Notes: a model not told the origin generated them from the letters alone. DNA of 64,000 nt from Microvirga terrae (GCF_013307435.2 NZ_CP102845.1:2850001-2914000); one strand, 5' to 3'. Counted from the first letter of the stretch, positions 1 through 8,654 are shown. Translations and numbers: made by a program.

Positions 1-253
1 CTGAAAAGCTGCAGCGGGTTCTATCGTCGGCCGAGGCCGACTTTCCGCTCGTCGAACCACCTCTCCTCGTGAATATTCTGCCCACAGACGCAGCTTCGCC
101 CGTCCGCTTCATAGTGCAAAATATCCAGCAGCCGCCTCAGCATTTTCACGCATGCCGGCGGGAGAAGGCATATAATGACTGTCTGAAAATCGATCTCCGA
201 CAAACGGCCCGGATCGTTCGAAGAATCCCGAGGGGGCGCATTCGGAGGAAGTC

Positions 254-1009
254 ATGGCGACCATCTATGGGGATGACTGGCCCAATCTTCTCGACGGAAC
301 GTCCCGTCAGGATGTGATTTACGGCTTCGGCTGCGACGACGATCTCTACGGCTTCGGCGGAAACGACGACATCTACGGCGGCTGGGGTTATGACATCCTC
401 GTGGGCGGCAACGGCAACGACTACCTGAACGGGGGAGATGGACCTGACGACCTCCATGGCGGATCGGGCAACGATAATCTCATCGGCGGCTACGGATTCG
501 ACTTCCTGTTCGGGGACAGCGGAAACGACCGCATTTCCGGCGGGGCGAATTACGACAACCTTTACGGAGGTTCGGGACGGGACTCCCTCTCCGGCGGATC
601 AAGCGACGATCTCCTCAACGGCGGTTCCGGGCAGGACAGGCTGACTGGCGGAACCGGTGACGATGCCTTCCAGTTCACGCGCGGTTCGTCGGGCATCACC
701 AGCGCAAGCGCGGACACGATCACGGACTGGAGGCCGGCAACCGACTGGATCGCCACGAGGATTGCCGGAACGTCTGCCAATTACCGCGAGGCCGCCACGA
801 GCGCGGTGTCCATCGAAGAGGCGGCATCCCAGGCGGAGACGACCTTCACGAGCGCCAGCATCTCCCATGTGTTCCTGTACAATGCCCAGACGGATACGGG
901 CTATCTGCTTTCCGATCTCAACAACGACAACCAGTTCGAGACGGGGGTCATTCTGACGGGGGCCGGCAGTGCCGCGGACATGAACTACCGCTACATCATC
1001 AATCTCTAG
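254..1009 (+). CDS. RTX-type calcium-binding repeat protein
   Basis: A 251-residue protein. Residues about 10-135 are almost entirely glycine/aspartate nonapeptides of the GGxGxDxLxGG kind, which fold into a calcium-binding parallel beta-roll in the RTX family. The C-terminal 110 residues carry no repeats and resemble the end domain that type I secretion systems recognise, so export without an N-terminal signal peptide is likely (inference). The ATG follows a good ribosome site (GGAGG, 5 nt upstream). There is no lipase, protease or other catalytic domain, so the molecule is essentially a bare beta-roll plus tail. No ABC/MFP secretion genes are nearby. A strong hairpin follows the stop, so it is probably monocistronic. 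Its function beyond calcium binding and secretion is unknown. Confidence 0.85.
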   Translation: MATIYGDDWPNLLDGTSRQDVIYGFGCDDDLYGFGGNDDIYGGWGYDILVGGNGNDYLNGGDGPDDLHGGSGNDNLIGGYGFDFLFGDSGNDRISGGANYDNLYGGSGRDSLSGGSSDDLLNGGSGQDRLTGGTGDDAFQFTRGSSGITSASADTITDWRPATDWIATRIAGTSANYREAATSAVSIEEAASQAETTFTSASISHVFLYNAQTDTGYLLSDLNNDNQFETGVILTGAGSAADMNYRYIINL

Positions 1010-1019
1010 CCCATCGTGT

Positions 1020-1055
1020 GAAAAGCGCGTCGATCTTCGGCCCGACGCGCTTTTC
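1020..1055 (+). terminator. Hairpin terminator after the RTX gene
   Basis: A perfect 13-bp inverted repeat (1020-1032 pairing with 1043-1055, starting GAAAAGCGCG) with a 10-nt loop begins 10 bp after the RTX stop codon. The right arm ends in TTTTC, giving a short U-run. The symmetric A and T runs mean it could also terminate transcription from the opposite strand. Confidence 0.75.
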
Positions 1056-1163
1056 AGGAATGGGGTGCCGAAGCGCACCCCCCGATTCGGGTGACCCGCC
1101 GTGACGGGGTGACCCTTGCCGGCAGTCGCCGGCGGGACATCAGCGCGCCCGCAACGGGCAGGG

Positions 1164-1772
1164 TCAATAATTGCAGACCTGCTGACGCCGGATGACGATC
1201 CGCCCATAAGGCCCGACGATGCGGCGGCGTACCCAATAGCAATCTTCGCCTTCGGCAACGGCCGCCGGGTAATAGCCATAATACGGATAATCGTAGCCAT
1301 AGCCGTAATACGGATAGCTCAGCGCGCCGAGTGCCAGCCCGGCAGCCACGACACCTCCGTAATACGGGTAGCCGCGGTAATAGTTGCGGTAGTACGGATA
1401 ACCGCCGTAATAACCCCGGTAATAGGGACGGTACCCGCCAGCCACCCGGCCGTAATAGGGAGCACGGAAGCCATAGCCCGGCCGTCCGATGGCACCTACC
1501 CGGAAGTCTCCACGGCCAAGGCGCGGCCCAGCAATCGCCCCGCCTCCGAAGCCGCCTATTCCTCCCCGAGGGATGAACATTCTCGAACCACCGAAGCCCC
1601 CGCCTCCGAACCCGCCGCCCCGGAAAGCCCCGCCTCCGCCAAGCCCTCCTCCCCCAAACCCGCCGCCGCGGAACCCGCCTCCATGGCTACCGAAGCGCTG
1701 GGCAAAGGCATCGGCTGGAAAAAGGAGAGCGCTCGCTGCGAGCGCCCCGATCGCGAAGAGAATCCTGTTCAT
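1164..1772 (-). CDS. Gly/Tyr-rich exported protein
   Basis: The start at 1772 is preceded by GGGAGGACGGC and gives 202 residues. The first 22 residues form a clear Sec signal peptide (MNRIL, hydrophobic Ala/Leu core, ending ADAFA-Q). Residues about 25-80 are GGG(F/A)RGGGF-type glycine repeats. The next 90 residues are YPYYRG/GYYGG-like tyrosine-glycine repeats. The last 35 residues (EGEDCYWVRRR...RRQQVCNY) contain two cysteines that could form a disulfide. Proteins of this style are common in Methylobacteriaceae and Bradyrhizobiaceae and are thought to be secreted or surface proteins; no enzymatic function can be assigned. The longer open frame upstream of 1772 is the antisense shadow of other sequence. 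Confidence 0.75.
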   Translation of the reverse strand: MNRILFAIGALAASALLFPADAFAQRFGSHGGGFRGGGFGGGGLGGGGAFRGGGFGGGGFGGSRMFIPRGGIGGFGGGAIAGPRLGRGDFRVGAIGRPGYGFRAPYYGRVAGGYRPYYRGYYGGYPYYRNYYRGYPYYGGVVAAGLALGALSYPYYGYGYDYPYYGYYPAAVAEGEDCYWVRRRIVGPYGRIVIRRQQVCNY

Positions 1773-1993
1773 TGCCGTCCTCCCGTCGGTCGGCTCGCAT
1801 GCGCGAGGTGTGGGGCAGGAACCATCAAAAACAGGATTGTACATCTCTCCCGCGAGGCCGCTTGATCGTTCGGGACAAATTTCGCAATTCCCGACGATGG
1901 AACGTGCCACCCTGGCGAATTCTTGCACCCCGTTCCGCAAAGCCTTGACACCCGTCGAATCCGGGAGCGAGCCCATTCCCTCCCCGTCCCGCC

Positions 1994-2824
1994 TCAGCCG
2001 CCCTTCACGGCTCCGGCCGTGAGCCCGGCAACGATCTGACGCTGAGCCACGATGGTCAGGACCAGGACCGGCAAGGTCACGATCAGGGCGGCGGCCGCCA
2101 GAGGTCCCCAGCTCAGCTGCTCGAAGGACAGCATGTTGTAGACGGCGACCGGCAGGGTCCTTGTCTCCCGGCCCGCCAGGACGACGCCGAACACGAAGTT
2201 GTTCCAGGAGAAGATCACCGCCAGGATGAACGCCACCGTGATGCCCGGCTTGGCGATCGGCAGGGCGATGTGACGGAAGACGTGCCACCGGCTGGCGCCA
2301 TCGATGACGGCCGCCTCTTCGAGCTCGAGCGGCGTCGTTTCGAAATAGCCGATCATGATCCAGATGACGATCGGCACCGTGATCACGAGGTGGGCGATGA
2401 TCTGCGGCAGAAGCGTGCCCATGAGCCCCAGCCACTGGAAGAGCAGGAACAGCGGGATGAGATACGACAGTCCAGGGGTCATGCGGGCGATGAGCACGAC
2501 CACGGCAGCCTTGGTCGCCTTCATTCGAGCGATGCCATAGCCGGCCGGCACGCCGATCAGCAGGGCGAGTCCGGTCGCAGCGCCGGTCACGATCACGCTG
2601 TTGAGGAAGAAGAGGCCGAAGCGATTCGATTCGAACACGCCCGTATAATTCTTCCAGGCGAAGCGCTCGGGAATCAGGATCGGCGGATAAGCGGCGTTGT
2701 CGACCTCGAACTTGAGCGACAGCGAGATCATCCAGAGGAAGAACAGGATCGCGGGCGAGACCAGCACGAGGCCGACGAACAGCAGGCCGAGCGAATGGGT
2801 GACTTTTCGAAGGTTCATGCTCAT
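1994..2824 (-). CDS. Sugar ABC transporter permease (MalG/CUT1 type)
   Basis: A 276-residue inner-membrane subunit with about six membrane segments and the CUT1 permease EAA loop (ELEEAAVIDGASRWHVFRHI, followed by LPIAKPG), which docks the ATPase. It is the last gene of the binding protein-permease-permease operon. The ATG at 2824 overlaps the stop of the preceding permease by 4 bp (ATGA), indicating translational coupling. Family knowledge places its substrate among mono- or oligosaccharides or sugar derivatives. No ATP-binding subunit follows; the next gene downstream (1164-1772) is unrelated. Confidence 0.93.
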   Translation of the reverse strand: MSMNLRKVTHSLGLLFVGLVLVSPAILFFLWMISLSLKFEVDNAAYPPILIPERFAWKNYTGVFESNRFGLFFLNSVIVTGAATGLALLIGVPAGYGIARMKATKAAVVVLIARMTPGLSYLIPLFLLFQWLGLMGTLLPQIIAHLVITVPIVIWIMIGYFETTPLELEEAAVIDGASRWHVFRHIALPIAKPGITVAFILAVIFSWNNFVFGVVLAGRETRTLPVAVYNMLSFEQLSWGPLAAAALIVTLPVLVLTIVAQRQIVAGLTAGAVKGG

Positions 2825-3759
2825 CCCTGAACGTCCGTCCATTTCGTGCGCTGCCGCAGATGGAGCATGAGGAGAGACAATGCGATCACGATGGCGAAGA
2901 ACACGACCGCGATCGCCGATCCGTAGCCGACGTCGTAATAGGCGAATGCCACGCTGTAGAGATAGAGGTTGATGGTTTCGGAGGCCGTGCCGGGTCCACC
3001 CTGGGTGATCGCATAGATGATGTCGAAGCTTTTCAGGGCGTCGATCGTCCTGATGATCACCGCCACCATGAGGAATGGGGCGATCATCGGCAGCGTGATG
3101 TAGCGGAACTGCTGAAGGATCGTTGCTCCGTCGATGGAGGCGCTCTCGTAAGGTTCCGTCGGAATGGCCGCGAGACCGCCCAGGACGATCAGCATGACGA
3201 GCGGCGTCCATTGCCAGGTCTCGACGAGAACCAGCGATGGGATCACCGTCGAGGGATTGAACACCCAGGCTTGGGGCCCGATGCCGACCAAGGACAGGAG
3301 ATAGTTCAGCACCCCCAGCTGCGGATGGAACATCATCGTCCAAACCAGGGCTACGGCCACGGGCGTGGCCATCATGGGCATGACGAACACGCCGCGCAGA
3401 ACGCCGCGGAAGGGCAGACGGGAGTTGAAGATGAGAGCGGCCAGGGTTCCAAAGATCAGCGGCAGGATCACGGCCAGCACCGTATAGACCAGCGTATGGC
3501 CGACGGAGGTCAGGAAGCGCTCGTCCGACGCGAGGCGCAGGTAGTTGGACAGGCCGGCGAAGCGCCTGGCTCCGCCGACTGTCCATTCATGCAGGCTCAT
3601 CCAGACGGTGAAGACCCACGGGAACACGATCACCGACCCGACCACCGCGACGGCGGGCACGACGAAGGGCCAGTAGATGCTCTTCGGTCGAGCGTCCGGG
3701 GCGGGTGCCGCCCCTGCCATCGAATTGGCTAAGCGCTCAGCGATGGAGGACATGGACAT
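2821..3759 (-). CDS. Sugar ABC transporter permease (MalF/CUT1 type)
   Basis: A 312-residue permease with a short cytoplasmic N-terminus, about six membrane segments and an EAA loop near residues 210-230 (EPYESASIDGATILQQFRYITLPM). It is the heterodimer partner of the downstream permease, with which it shares a 4-bp stop/start overlap. It starts 37 bp after the stop of the binding-protein gene, with a small inverted repeat in that gap. It imports the ligand delivered by the 3796-5133 binding protein. Confidence 0.93.
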   Translation of the reverse strand: MSMSSIAERLANSMAGAAPAPDARPKSIYWPFVVPAVAVVGSVIVFPWVFTVWMSLHEWTVGGARRFAGLSNYLRLASDERFLTSVGHTLVYTVLAVILPLIFGTLAALIFNSRLPFRGVLRGVFVMPMMATPVAVALVWTMMFHPQLGVLNYLLSLVGIGPQAWVFNPSTVIPSLVLVETWQWTPLVMLIVLGGLAAIPTEPYESASIDGATILQQFRYITLPMIAPFLMVAVIIRTIDALKSFDIIYAITQGGPGTASETINLYLYSVAFAYYDVGYGSAIAVVFFAIVIALSLLMLHLRQRTKWTDVQG

Positions 3760-3763
3760 GCTC

Positions 3764-3779
3764 CACGATCCCGATCGTG
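3764..3779 (-). promoter_or_regulatory. Small inverted repeat between binding protein and permease genes
   Basis: CACGATC-cc-GATCGTG lies in the 36-bp gap between the binding-protein stop and the first permease start. A hairpin here could protect the binding-protein mRNA and lower permease expression. It is short, and the two-base spacer means the inner pairs must open, so the assignment is tentative. Confidence 0.3.
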
Positions 3780-3795
3780 TCCCGTCCGGCGCGCA

Positions 3796-5133
3796 TCAGG
3801 CCTTCTCGCTGCGCTCGAGGATGGGCTTGAACTGCTCCGTGGCCTTCTTCATCTCGGCGGCCGGATCGCCCCCGCCCAGAAGATTGGTCAGGCCGATGCC
3901 GATAATGTCGCGGAACTCGGTCACGGGCTGGATGACCGGGAGGCCCAGCTTGCTGATCTTGCCCGATTCGACCACCGCATCGATCCACGCCGGGGGCATC
4001 TTCACGCCCTTGCGGGTCTCGGGATCGTTCAGGATCGACTGGCGGAACGGCACGCCGCCACCCGCCTGCAGCAGGCGAGCACCCATCAGCTTCGAGACCG
4101 CCCATTGGCAATAGAGATAGGCTGCCTCCTTGTTCTTACTGGCGGCCGTGATGCCGATGCCGTCGCCGAAGGTCGCCGAGGCCTGCGCCTTCGGTCCGCG
4201 CGGCATGACGCCGTAGCCGACCTTGCCGACGACCCGCGACTTCTCCGGATCCTCCAGCGGAGGCGCGAAGCCGACGCCGTCGAGCCACATTCCGATCTTA
4301 CCCTGCAAGAAGGCCGACTGGCATTCCGACCAGTTGAAACCGGCCACGCCCTGCGGGGCGGATTTGGTGAGAAGGCGCTGATACAGCTTTGCGGCTTCGA
4401 TGCCTTCAGGCGAATCCGTCATCAGGTTGCCGTTGGCATCGACGGGATCGACACCGTGGCCGAGCAGGAAGCTCGTCCAGACGGGAACGTTGGCGTTCTT
4501 CAGGCCGCGGGCGACGAAGCCGTAGGTGCCCTCCTTCGGATCCGTCAGGGCTTCGGCGGCCTTCACCATTTCCTCGAAGGTCTGCGGATAGGCGAGCCCC
4601 TTTTTGGCGAAGAGGTCCTTATTCCAGTACACCAACCAGTAATCGACAGAGAACGGCAGCGACAGCATTTGCCCCTGCGGGTTCTTGGCATAGAGCAGGC
4701 CAGCCTGGGAGAAGTCGCTCTCGGTGAGGCTCGGATCCGTCAGTTCCGGATTCTTCATGAAGCCGCTGATGTCGGCCAGCCAATTGGCCTTTTCGAACTG
4801 GCGCTTCTGGACGTGATAGCTGATATGCACCACGTCGAAGCTCGGGCTGCCCGAGTTCAGCTCGATCACAGCCTTCTGCCGCTGCTGCTGCTCCGGCGTC
4901 TGCTCCGACGAGACTTCGATTCCGGTTAGGTCGGTGAATTCCTTTTCGTATTTCTGCAAAACCTCGCCGCGCGGGCTCTTGATCAGGTTCACGCCGATCT
5001 TCGTGCCGGCGTATTTCTTCCAATTCACGTCCGCAAAGGCTGGCGCCACGCCGCCGAGGCCGTATGCGGCGGTCGCGGCCGCCGTGCTTGCGAGAAATGT
5101 ACGACGCGTAAACGATCCGCCTGTGGCAGCCAT
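3796..5133 (-). CDS. Extracellular sugar-binding protein of ABC transporter, Tat-exported
   Basis: A 445-residue family 1 solute-binding protein. The start at 5133 (MAATGGSFTRRTFLAS) has an ideal ribosome site (GGAGGAAGTGATC-ATG); a longer frame upstream adds 15 residues with no such site. The N-terminus contains a twin-arginine motif (FTRRTFLAS) followed by an Ala-rich hydrophobic stretch ending APAFA-D, so export by the Tat pathway is likely. The body has the hinge layout of CUT1 binding proteins. It is first in its operon and diverges from the aldolase-GntR-kinase genes, which suggests that its ligand feeds those enzymes. Confidence 0.92.
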   Translation of the reverse strand: MAATGGSFTRRTFLASTAAATAAYGLGGVAPAFADVNWKKYAGTKIGVNLIKSPRGEVLQKYEKEFTDLTGIEVSSEQTPEQQQRQKAVIELNSGSPSFDVVHISYHVQKRQFEKANWLADISGFMKNPELTDPSLTESDFSQAGLLYAKNPQGQMLSLPFSVDYWLVYWNKDLFAKKGLAYPQTFEEMVKAAEALTDPKEGTYGFVARGLKNANVPVWTSFLLGHGVDPVDANGNLMTDSPEGIEAAKLYQRLLTKSAPQGVAGFNWSECQSAFLQGKIGMWLDGVGFAPPLEDPEKSRVVGKVGYGVMPRGPKAQASATFGDGIGITAASKNKEAAYLYCQWAVSKLMGARLLQAGGGVPFRQSILNDPETRKGVKMPPAWIDAVVESGKISKLGLPVIQPVTEFRDIIGIGLTNLLGGGDPAAEMKKATEQFKPILERSEKA

Positions 5134-5182
5134 GATCACTTCCTCCGTGGTTGAGCTTAACGGTCCCTTCGGACTCATTTCA

Positions 5183-5218
5183 GTGCTTGCAACCGATTAA
5201 GCACCATGTAACATGTTA
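5183..5218. promoter_or_regulatory. Candidate operators in the divergent ABC/aldolase promoter region
   Basis: The 139-bp gap between the divergent start codons 5133 and 5273 contains two inverted repeats. GTGCTT at 5183-5188 pairs with AAGCAC at 5199-5204. A perfect 10-bp palindrome, TAACATGTTA, lies at 5209-5218. Either could bind the GntR regulator encoded at 6157-6831 and control both arms. The assignment is by position and symmetry only. Confidence 0.35.
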
Positions 5219-5272
5219 GTGTCAACACAGCACTTGCTCGGCCACAGGTCGAAGCTGTTCCTGGAGGCTCCC

Positions 5273-6160
5273 GTGTCGCTCAGCTTCGGCATCAGTCCTG
5301 CCCTCGTTACCCCCTTTCTTGACGGAAAGGTGGACGTTCATCGCCTTGCTTCGCACGCCAAGGATTGCCTCGCCCGGGGCTGTCGGACGGCGACGCTGTT
5401 CGGGACAACCGGTGAAGGCCCCTCCGTTGGCGCGACGGAGCGCGAGCGTGTTACCAACGAGATGATTCGACATGGGATCCCGGCCGAGAAACTGGTGGAA
5501 GGCGTGATCGCCTGCTCGCCGGAGGAGGCCGCGTCCAGCACGAGCCAGGCGCTGCGTCGCGGGACCCATGCGGTACTGCTGGCCCCGCCCTTCTACTTCC
5601 GCCCTGCCCCAGACGACGCCGTGTTCGATTGGTATTCGGCCGTGTTCGACGCCATCGGCGCCGATCTCCGCGACATCATACTCTACCATATACCCGGCAT
5701 GACCGGCGTTCCCCTGTCACACGCGGTCATCGCACGCCTGAGGGACCGGTATCCCGGCGCCATCAGGGGGGTGAAGGACAGCGCGGGCAACGCCGACGCC
5801 ACATTCGCCCTGATCCAGGCCTTTCCCGACCTGGACATCTTGGTCGGCGACGAGACCTATCTGGGCCGGGCTTGCGCGGCGGGTGCCGCGGGATCGATCT
5901 GCGGAGTGGCCAATGTTCTGCCGGAGGCTGTGATCGACCTGGCGGAGAACGGTCGGGACGATCCGCGCATCGTCGCGTTGGTTCAGGAGATCTGCCGCCA
6001 CCCTATCGTTCCGATGGTAAAGGCGCTCGTGGCCCATGTACGAAACGACCCGGCGTGGGCCATTGCTAGGCCCCCGCTTCCGACGTTGGACGAACGGACG
6101 ACCACACGGGCGGTCTCGTTGCTCGAGCCGTTCGGGCAAGTGACCAAGGCCGTTGCATGA
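5273..6160 (+). CDS. DapA-family class I aldolase/lyase
   Basis: A 295-residue TIM-barrel enzyme of the dihydrodipicolinate synthase/N-acetylneuraminate lyase superfamily. It shows the GTTGEG pyruvate-binding motif (residues about 44-49), the catalytic tyrosine in LYHIPGMTGVP (about 138) and the Schiff-base lysine in GVKDSAGN (about 166). The GTG start at 5273 is chosen because CTGGAGGCTCCC precedes it and conserved sequence begins at once; a frame from 5213 would add 20 unlikely residues. It overlaps the downstream GntR gene by 4 bp. Beside a sugar importer and a PfkB kinase, a 2-keto-3-deoxy sugar-acid aldolase role is more likely than lysine synthesis, but the exact substrate is unknown. 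Confidence 0.88.
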   Translation: MSLSFGISPALVTPFLDGKVDVHRLASHAKDCLARGCRTATLFGTTGEGPSVGATERERVTNEMIRHGIPAEKLVEGVIACSPEEAASSTSQALRRGTHAVLLAPPFYFRPAPDDAVFDWYSAVFDAIGADLRDIILYHIPGMTGVPLSHAVIARLRDRYPGAIRGVKDSAGNADATFALIQAFPDLDILVGDETYLGRACAAGAAGSICGVANVLPEAVIDLAENGRDDPRIVALVQEICRHPIVPMVKALVAHVRNDPAWAIARPPLPTLDERTTTRAVSLLEPFGQVTKAVA

Positions 6161-6831
6161 GCATGGCTCGGCCAGCCCCTCGCACGGAGATCAAACTGCG
6201 CGAGCGGGCCTATGACGTGTTTACCGAACAACTCCTGCAGAGCCAGATTAAGCCCGGGCAGTTCGTGACCCAGCGGGAGTTGGTCGCCCTCACAGGACAA
6301 CCTCTCGGCGCTATTCGTGAACTGATCCCCCGGCTGGAAGCGGAGGGTTTGATCGTCACCGTCCCGCAACGCGGGTTGCAGATCCTGCCGCTCGACATCA
6401 CGCTGATCCGCAACGCCTTCCAGTTCCGGCTTATTCTGGAGCGGGAGGCGATCGCCGTTTTCAGCCAGACGGCGAGCGACGCTGCAATCACACGGATCGA
6501 AGCCGCCCATCAGTCGATCGTCGATGACGCACGGTACGGCCTGACCGAACAACTCGTCGCCATGGCTCAGCACGTCGACCGGGAATTTCACGAAACGATT
6601 ATCGACGATCTCAACAACGAGATCATCTCGAAGGCCTATCGGGTGAACTGGATCAAGGTCCGGCTCATTCGCCAAAGCGAGACGAGCCTCGACGAGGATC
6701 TCGTGATTCCGGTGATGCGGGAGCACCTCGCCATCATCGCGGCCATGAAGCGGCGCGACACGGCGGCGGCCGTGGAGGCCGCCATCGCTCACGTCATGAA
6801 CGCTCGGGCGCGGGCGCTCAGGCTCGAATAG
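6157..6831 (+). CDS. GntR-family transcriptional regulator (FCD-type)
   Basis: A 224-residue regulator. Residues about 12-75 form the winged helix-turn-helix (REL-VALTGQPLGAIRELIPRLEAEGL, then a V-PQRG wing). Residues about 85-220 form an all-helical ligand-binding domain with the metal-binding pattern of FCD regulators (D...H in HVDREFHETII and later REHLAII). The start overlaps the aldolase stop (ATGA) and the PfkB gene begins 3 bp after its stop, so the regulator lies within the operon it probably controls. The ligand is expected to be a pathway intermediate. Confidence 0.9.
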   Translation: MSMARPAPRTEIKLRERAYDVFTEQLLQSQIKPGQFVTQRELVALTGQPLGAIRELIPRLEAEGLIVTVPQRGLQILPLDITLIRNAFQFRLILEREAIAVFSQTASDAAITRIEAAHQSIVDDARYGLTEQLVAMAQHVDREFHETIIDDLNNEIISKAYRVNWIKVRLIRQSETSLDEDLVIPVMREHLAIIAAMKRRDTAAAVEAAIAHVMNARARALRLE

Positions 6832-6834
6832 GCC

Positions 6835-7755
6835 ATGAACCAGAAGCCGGTGATCTGCCTTGGATGCGCGTTCTGGGACACCATCTTCAAGATCGAGCGA
6901 ATCCCCAGCCACGGAGCCAAGGTTCTGCCGGAGAAGGCCGTTCAAGCAGCCTCCGGGATGGCGACGGCCGCCGCAGTCACCATCGCCCGCCTTGGCGGCA
7001 ATGTCGAACTCTGGGCGCGTGTCGGACGCGACCCCACCGGCGAAAGCTTCCTGCACGACTTGTCCCGCGAAGCTGTGCGCATTGATCGAATCCGCAGGGT
7101 TGAAGGCGCCCGAACGGCCTTTTCGACCATTCTCGTCGACAATGAGGGCGAACGACTGGTGGTGCCCTACACCGACCCGTCGCTCGACCCCGGTCCAGGC
7201 TGGCTGCCGCTCCACGAGGTCGCCGATGCCGCTGCCGTCCTGGTCGACATGCGCTGGCCCGAAGGGGCAAGGGCGTTGCTGGCCGAAGCGCGCCGTCGCG
7301 GGATTCCGACCGTGCTCGACGCGGATGTCTCGCCTCTGGAGGTGCTGCGCGAAATGATCGCGCTGGCCGACCACGTGCTGTTCTCCGAACCCGCCCTGCT
7401 CTCCCTGTCCGATCGCGGAACACCCAGCGAGGCGTTGCGGGATGTTGCGGCCGGAATCGAAGCGAATGTGGTCGGAGTGACGCTCGGTGCCGCCGGTGCC
7501 TTGGTGTGGCAGCGAGGCGATATGGTCGATAGCATCGCCACGATCCCGTCAATCCCCATCCGCGCCGTGGACACCTTGAACGCGGGGGATGTCTGGCACG
7601 GAACCTATGTCTACGGACTGGTCAACGACTGGGATCTGCCGCGCAGAGTGCGGATGGCCAATGTTGCCGCCGCCATGAAGTGCGAGCATTTCGGGGGGCG
7701 TCTCGGCTCGCCGACGCTTCCGGAGCTTCTGGAGCGAAGTCGCACCTCAGTCTAA
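6835..7755 (+). CDS. PfkB-family sugar kinase
   Basis: A 306-residue ribokinase-fold kinase. The N-terminal PfkB signature is clear (LGCAFWDTIF...IPSHGAKVLP, then an ASGMATAAAVTIARLGG block). The C-terminal signature reads DTLNAGDVWHG at residues about 246-256; Asn replaces the usual Gly of DTxGAGD, but the catalytic-base Asp (about 252) remains. The middle and end (VDMRWPEGARALLAEAR, LDADVSP, FSEPAL, AAMKCEHFGGRLG) resemble, from memory, the YihV sulfofructose-kinase-like branch more than generic 2-keto-3-deoxygluconate kinases. It is the last gene of the aldolase-GntR-kinase operon, and its stop overlaps that of the convergent gene at 7752. Confidence 0.85.
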   Translation: MNQKPVICLGCAFWDTIFKIERIPSHGAKVLPEKAVQAASGMATAAAVTIARLGGNVELWARVGRDPTGESFLHDLSREAVRIDRIRRVEGARTAFSTILVDNEGERLVVPYTDPSLDPGPGWLPLHEVADAAAVLVDMRWPEGARALLAEARRRGIPTVLDADVSPLEVLREMIALADHVLFSEPALLSLSDRGTPSEALRDVAAGIEANVVGVTLGAAGALVWQRGDMVDSIATIPSIPIRAVDTLNAGDVWHGTYVYGLVNDWDLPRRVRMANVAAAMKCEHFGGRLGSPTLPELLERSRTSV

Positions 7756-8654
7756 GAATCGGCCGAAGCTCCCGTGGGGTTTCTGCGCTCGAGTTCGACG
7801 AGCAGCCCACTGTGATCGAGGTCGCCGGCGTGCTCGATCAGCCCTCGGAATAGATCCGCCGTCAGGGCGGTATAAGGCAGGACCTCGAGGTCGATTCTGT
7901 CAGCCGCGTCGAGGGCGTTGTCGAGATCCTTGAGATGAGTGACCGAGCGACCCTTGGTGACGAAATCGCGCTCGACCATGCGCTGGCCGTGCAGTTCGAG
8001 GATGCGGCTTTCCGCAAAGCCCCCACGAAGAGCCTCCCGGACCTTGGCCGGGTTGGCGCCGCCGCGCTGTGCCAGCAGAAGCGCCTCCGCGACCGCGCCG
8101 ATCGTCACCCCGACGATGATCTGATTGGCAAGCTTCGCGAGCTGCCCTGCCCCGTGCGGCCCCACATGAACGGGTCTGCCCATGATCCTGAGGATCGGCT
8201 CGACCCTGCTGAAGGTTTCGGCCTCGCCGCCAGCCATGATCGCCAGTGTCCCCTGCTCCGCCCCGGTGGTCCCGCCGGAGACAGGCGCGTCGATGTGATG
8301 GACGCCACGCTCCTGTAGGTGCCGGGCGTGCTCCTGAGCCTCTGCGGGCTTGATGGAGCTCATGTCGACAAGGATCGCTCCGGACTTCAGGGCTTCCGCC
8401 ACACCGTGGGAAAACAGTACATCCCTGACGATCTTGCCGTTCTCGAGCATAAGGATGACAACATCCGCGTTGCTCACCGAATCGGACGCCGTCTCGGCCA
8501 CGTGTGCGCCGAAGGCGCCAAGCGCCTCGGCCTTTTCGCGCGAGCGGTTCCAGACCGTCAGCCTATAGCCCGCGTCGAGCAGACGCCTCGCCTGGCGCGA
8601 TCCCATGAGGCCGATGCCAAGGAACGCCACGTTGGCGGATGGTGATGGGGTCAT
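7752..8654 (-). CDS. ltnD: 3-hydroxyisobutyrate dehydrogenase-family enzyme, probable L-threonate 2-dehydrogenase
   Basis: A 300-residue beta-hydroxyacid dehydrogenase. It has an N-terminal Rossmann motif (FLGIGLMGSRQARRLL), the substrate-binding signature DAPVSGGTTGAEQGTL near residue 120, and the catalytic lysine region GAGQLAKLANQ near residue 175. It is the last gene of the PdxA2-TctC-TctB-TctA operon. Its partners OtnI, OtnK and OtnC are encoded by the divergent arm, and this set matches the published L-threonate route (LtnD, OtnI, OtnK, OtnC). That context, not sequence alone, supports the symbol. A tartronate-semialdehyde or sulfolactaldehyde reductase role is the main alternative. The converging kinase gene overlaps it by 4 bp. 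Confidence 0.8.
   Translation of the reverse strand: MTPSPSANVAFLGIGLMGSRQARRLLDAGYRLTVWNRSREKAEALGAFGAHVAETASDSVSNADVVILMLENGKIVRDVLFSHGVAEALKSGAILVDMSSIKPAEAQEHARHLQERGVHHIDAPVSGGTTGAEQGTLAIMAGGEAETFSRVEPILRIMGRPVHVGPHGAGQLAKLANQIIVGVTIGAVAEALLLAQRGGANPAKVREALRGGFAESRILELHGQRMVERDFVTKGRSVTHLKDLDNALDAADRIDLEVLPYTALTADLFRGLIEHAGDLDHSGLLVELERRNPTGASADS

Noticed and set aside
1..253. Small frames on both strands before the RTX gene
   Set aside because: All overlap each other, lack ribosome sites and resemble no family; the segment is treated as upstream sequence.
5273..8654. Full sulfoquinovose (sulfo-EMP) pathway
   Set aside because: The kinase and dehydrogenase families would fit, but no sulfoquinovosidase, isomerase or sulfofructose-phosphate aldolase is present, and the dehydrogenase is explained by the tetronate operon.
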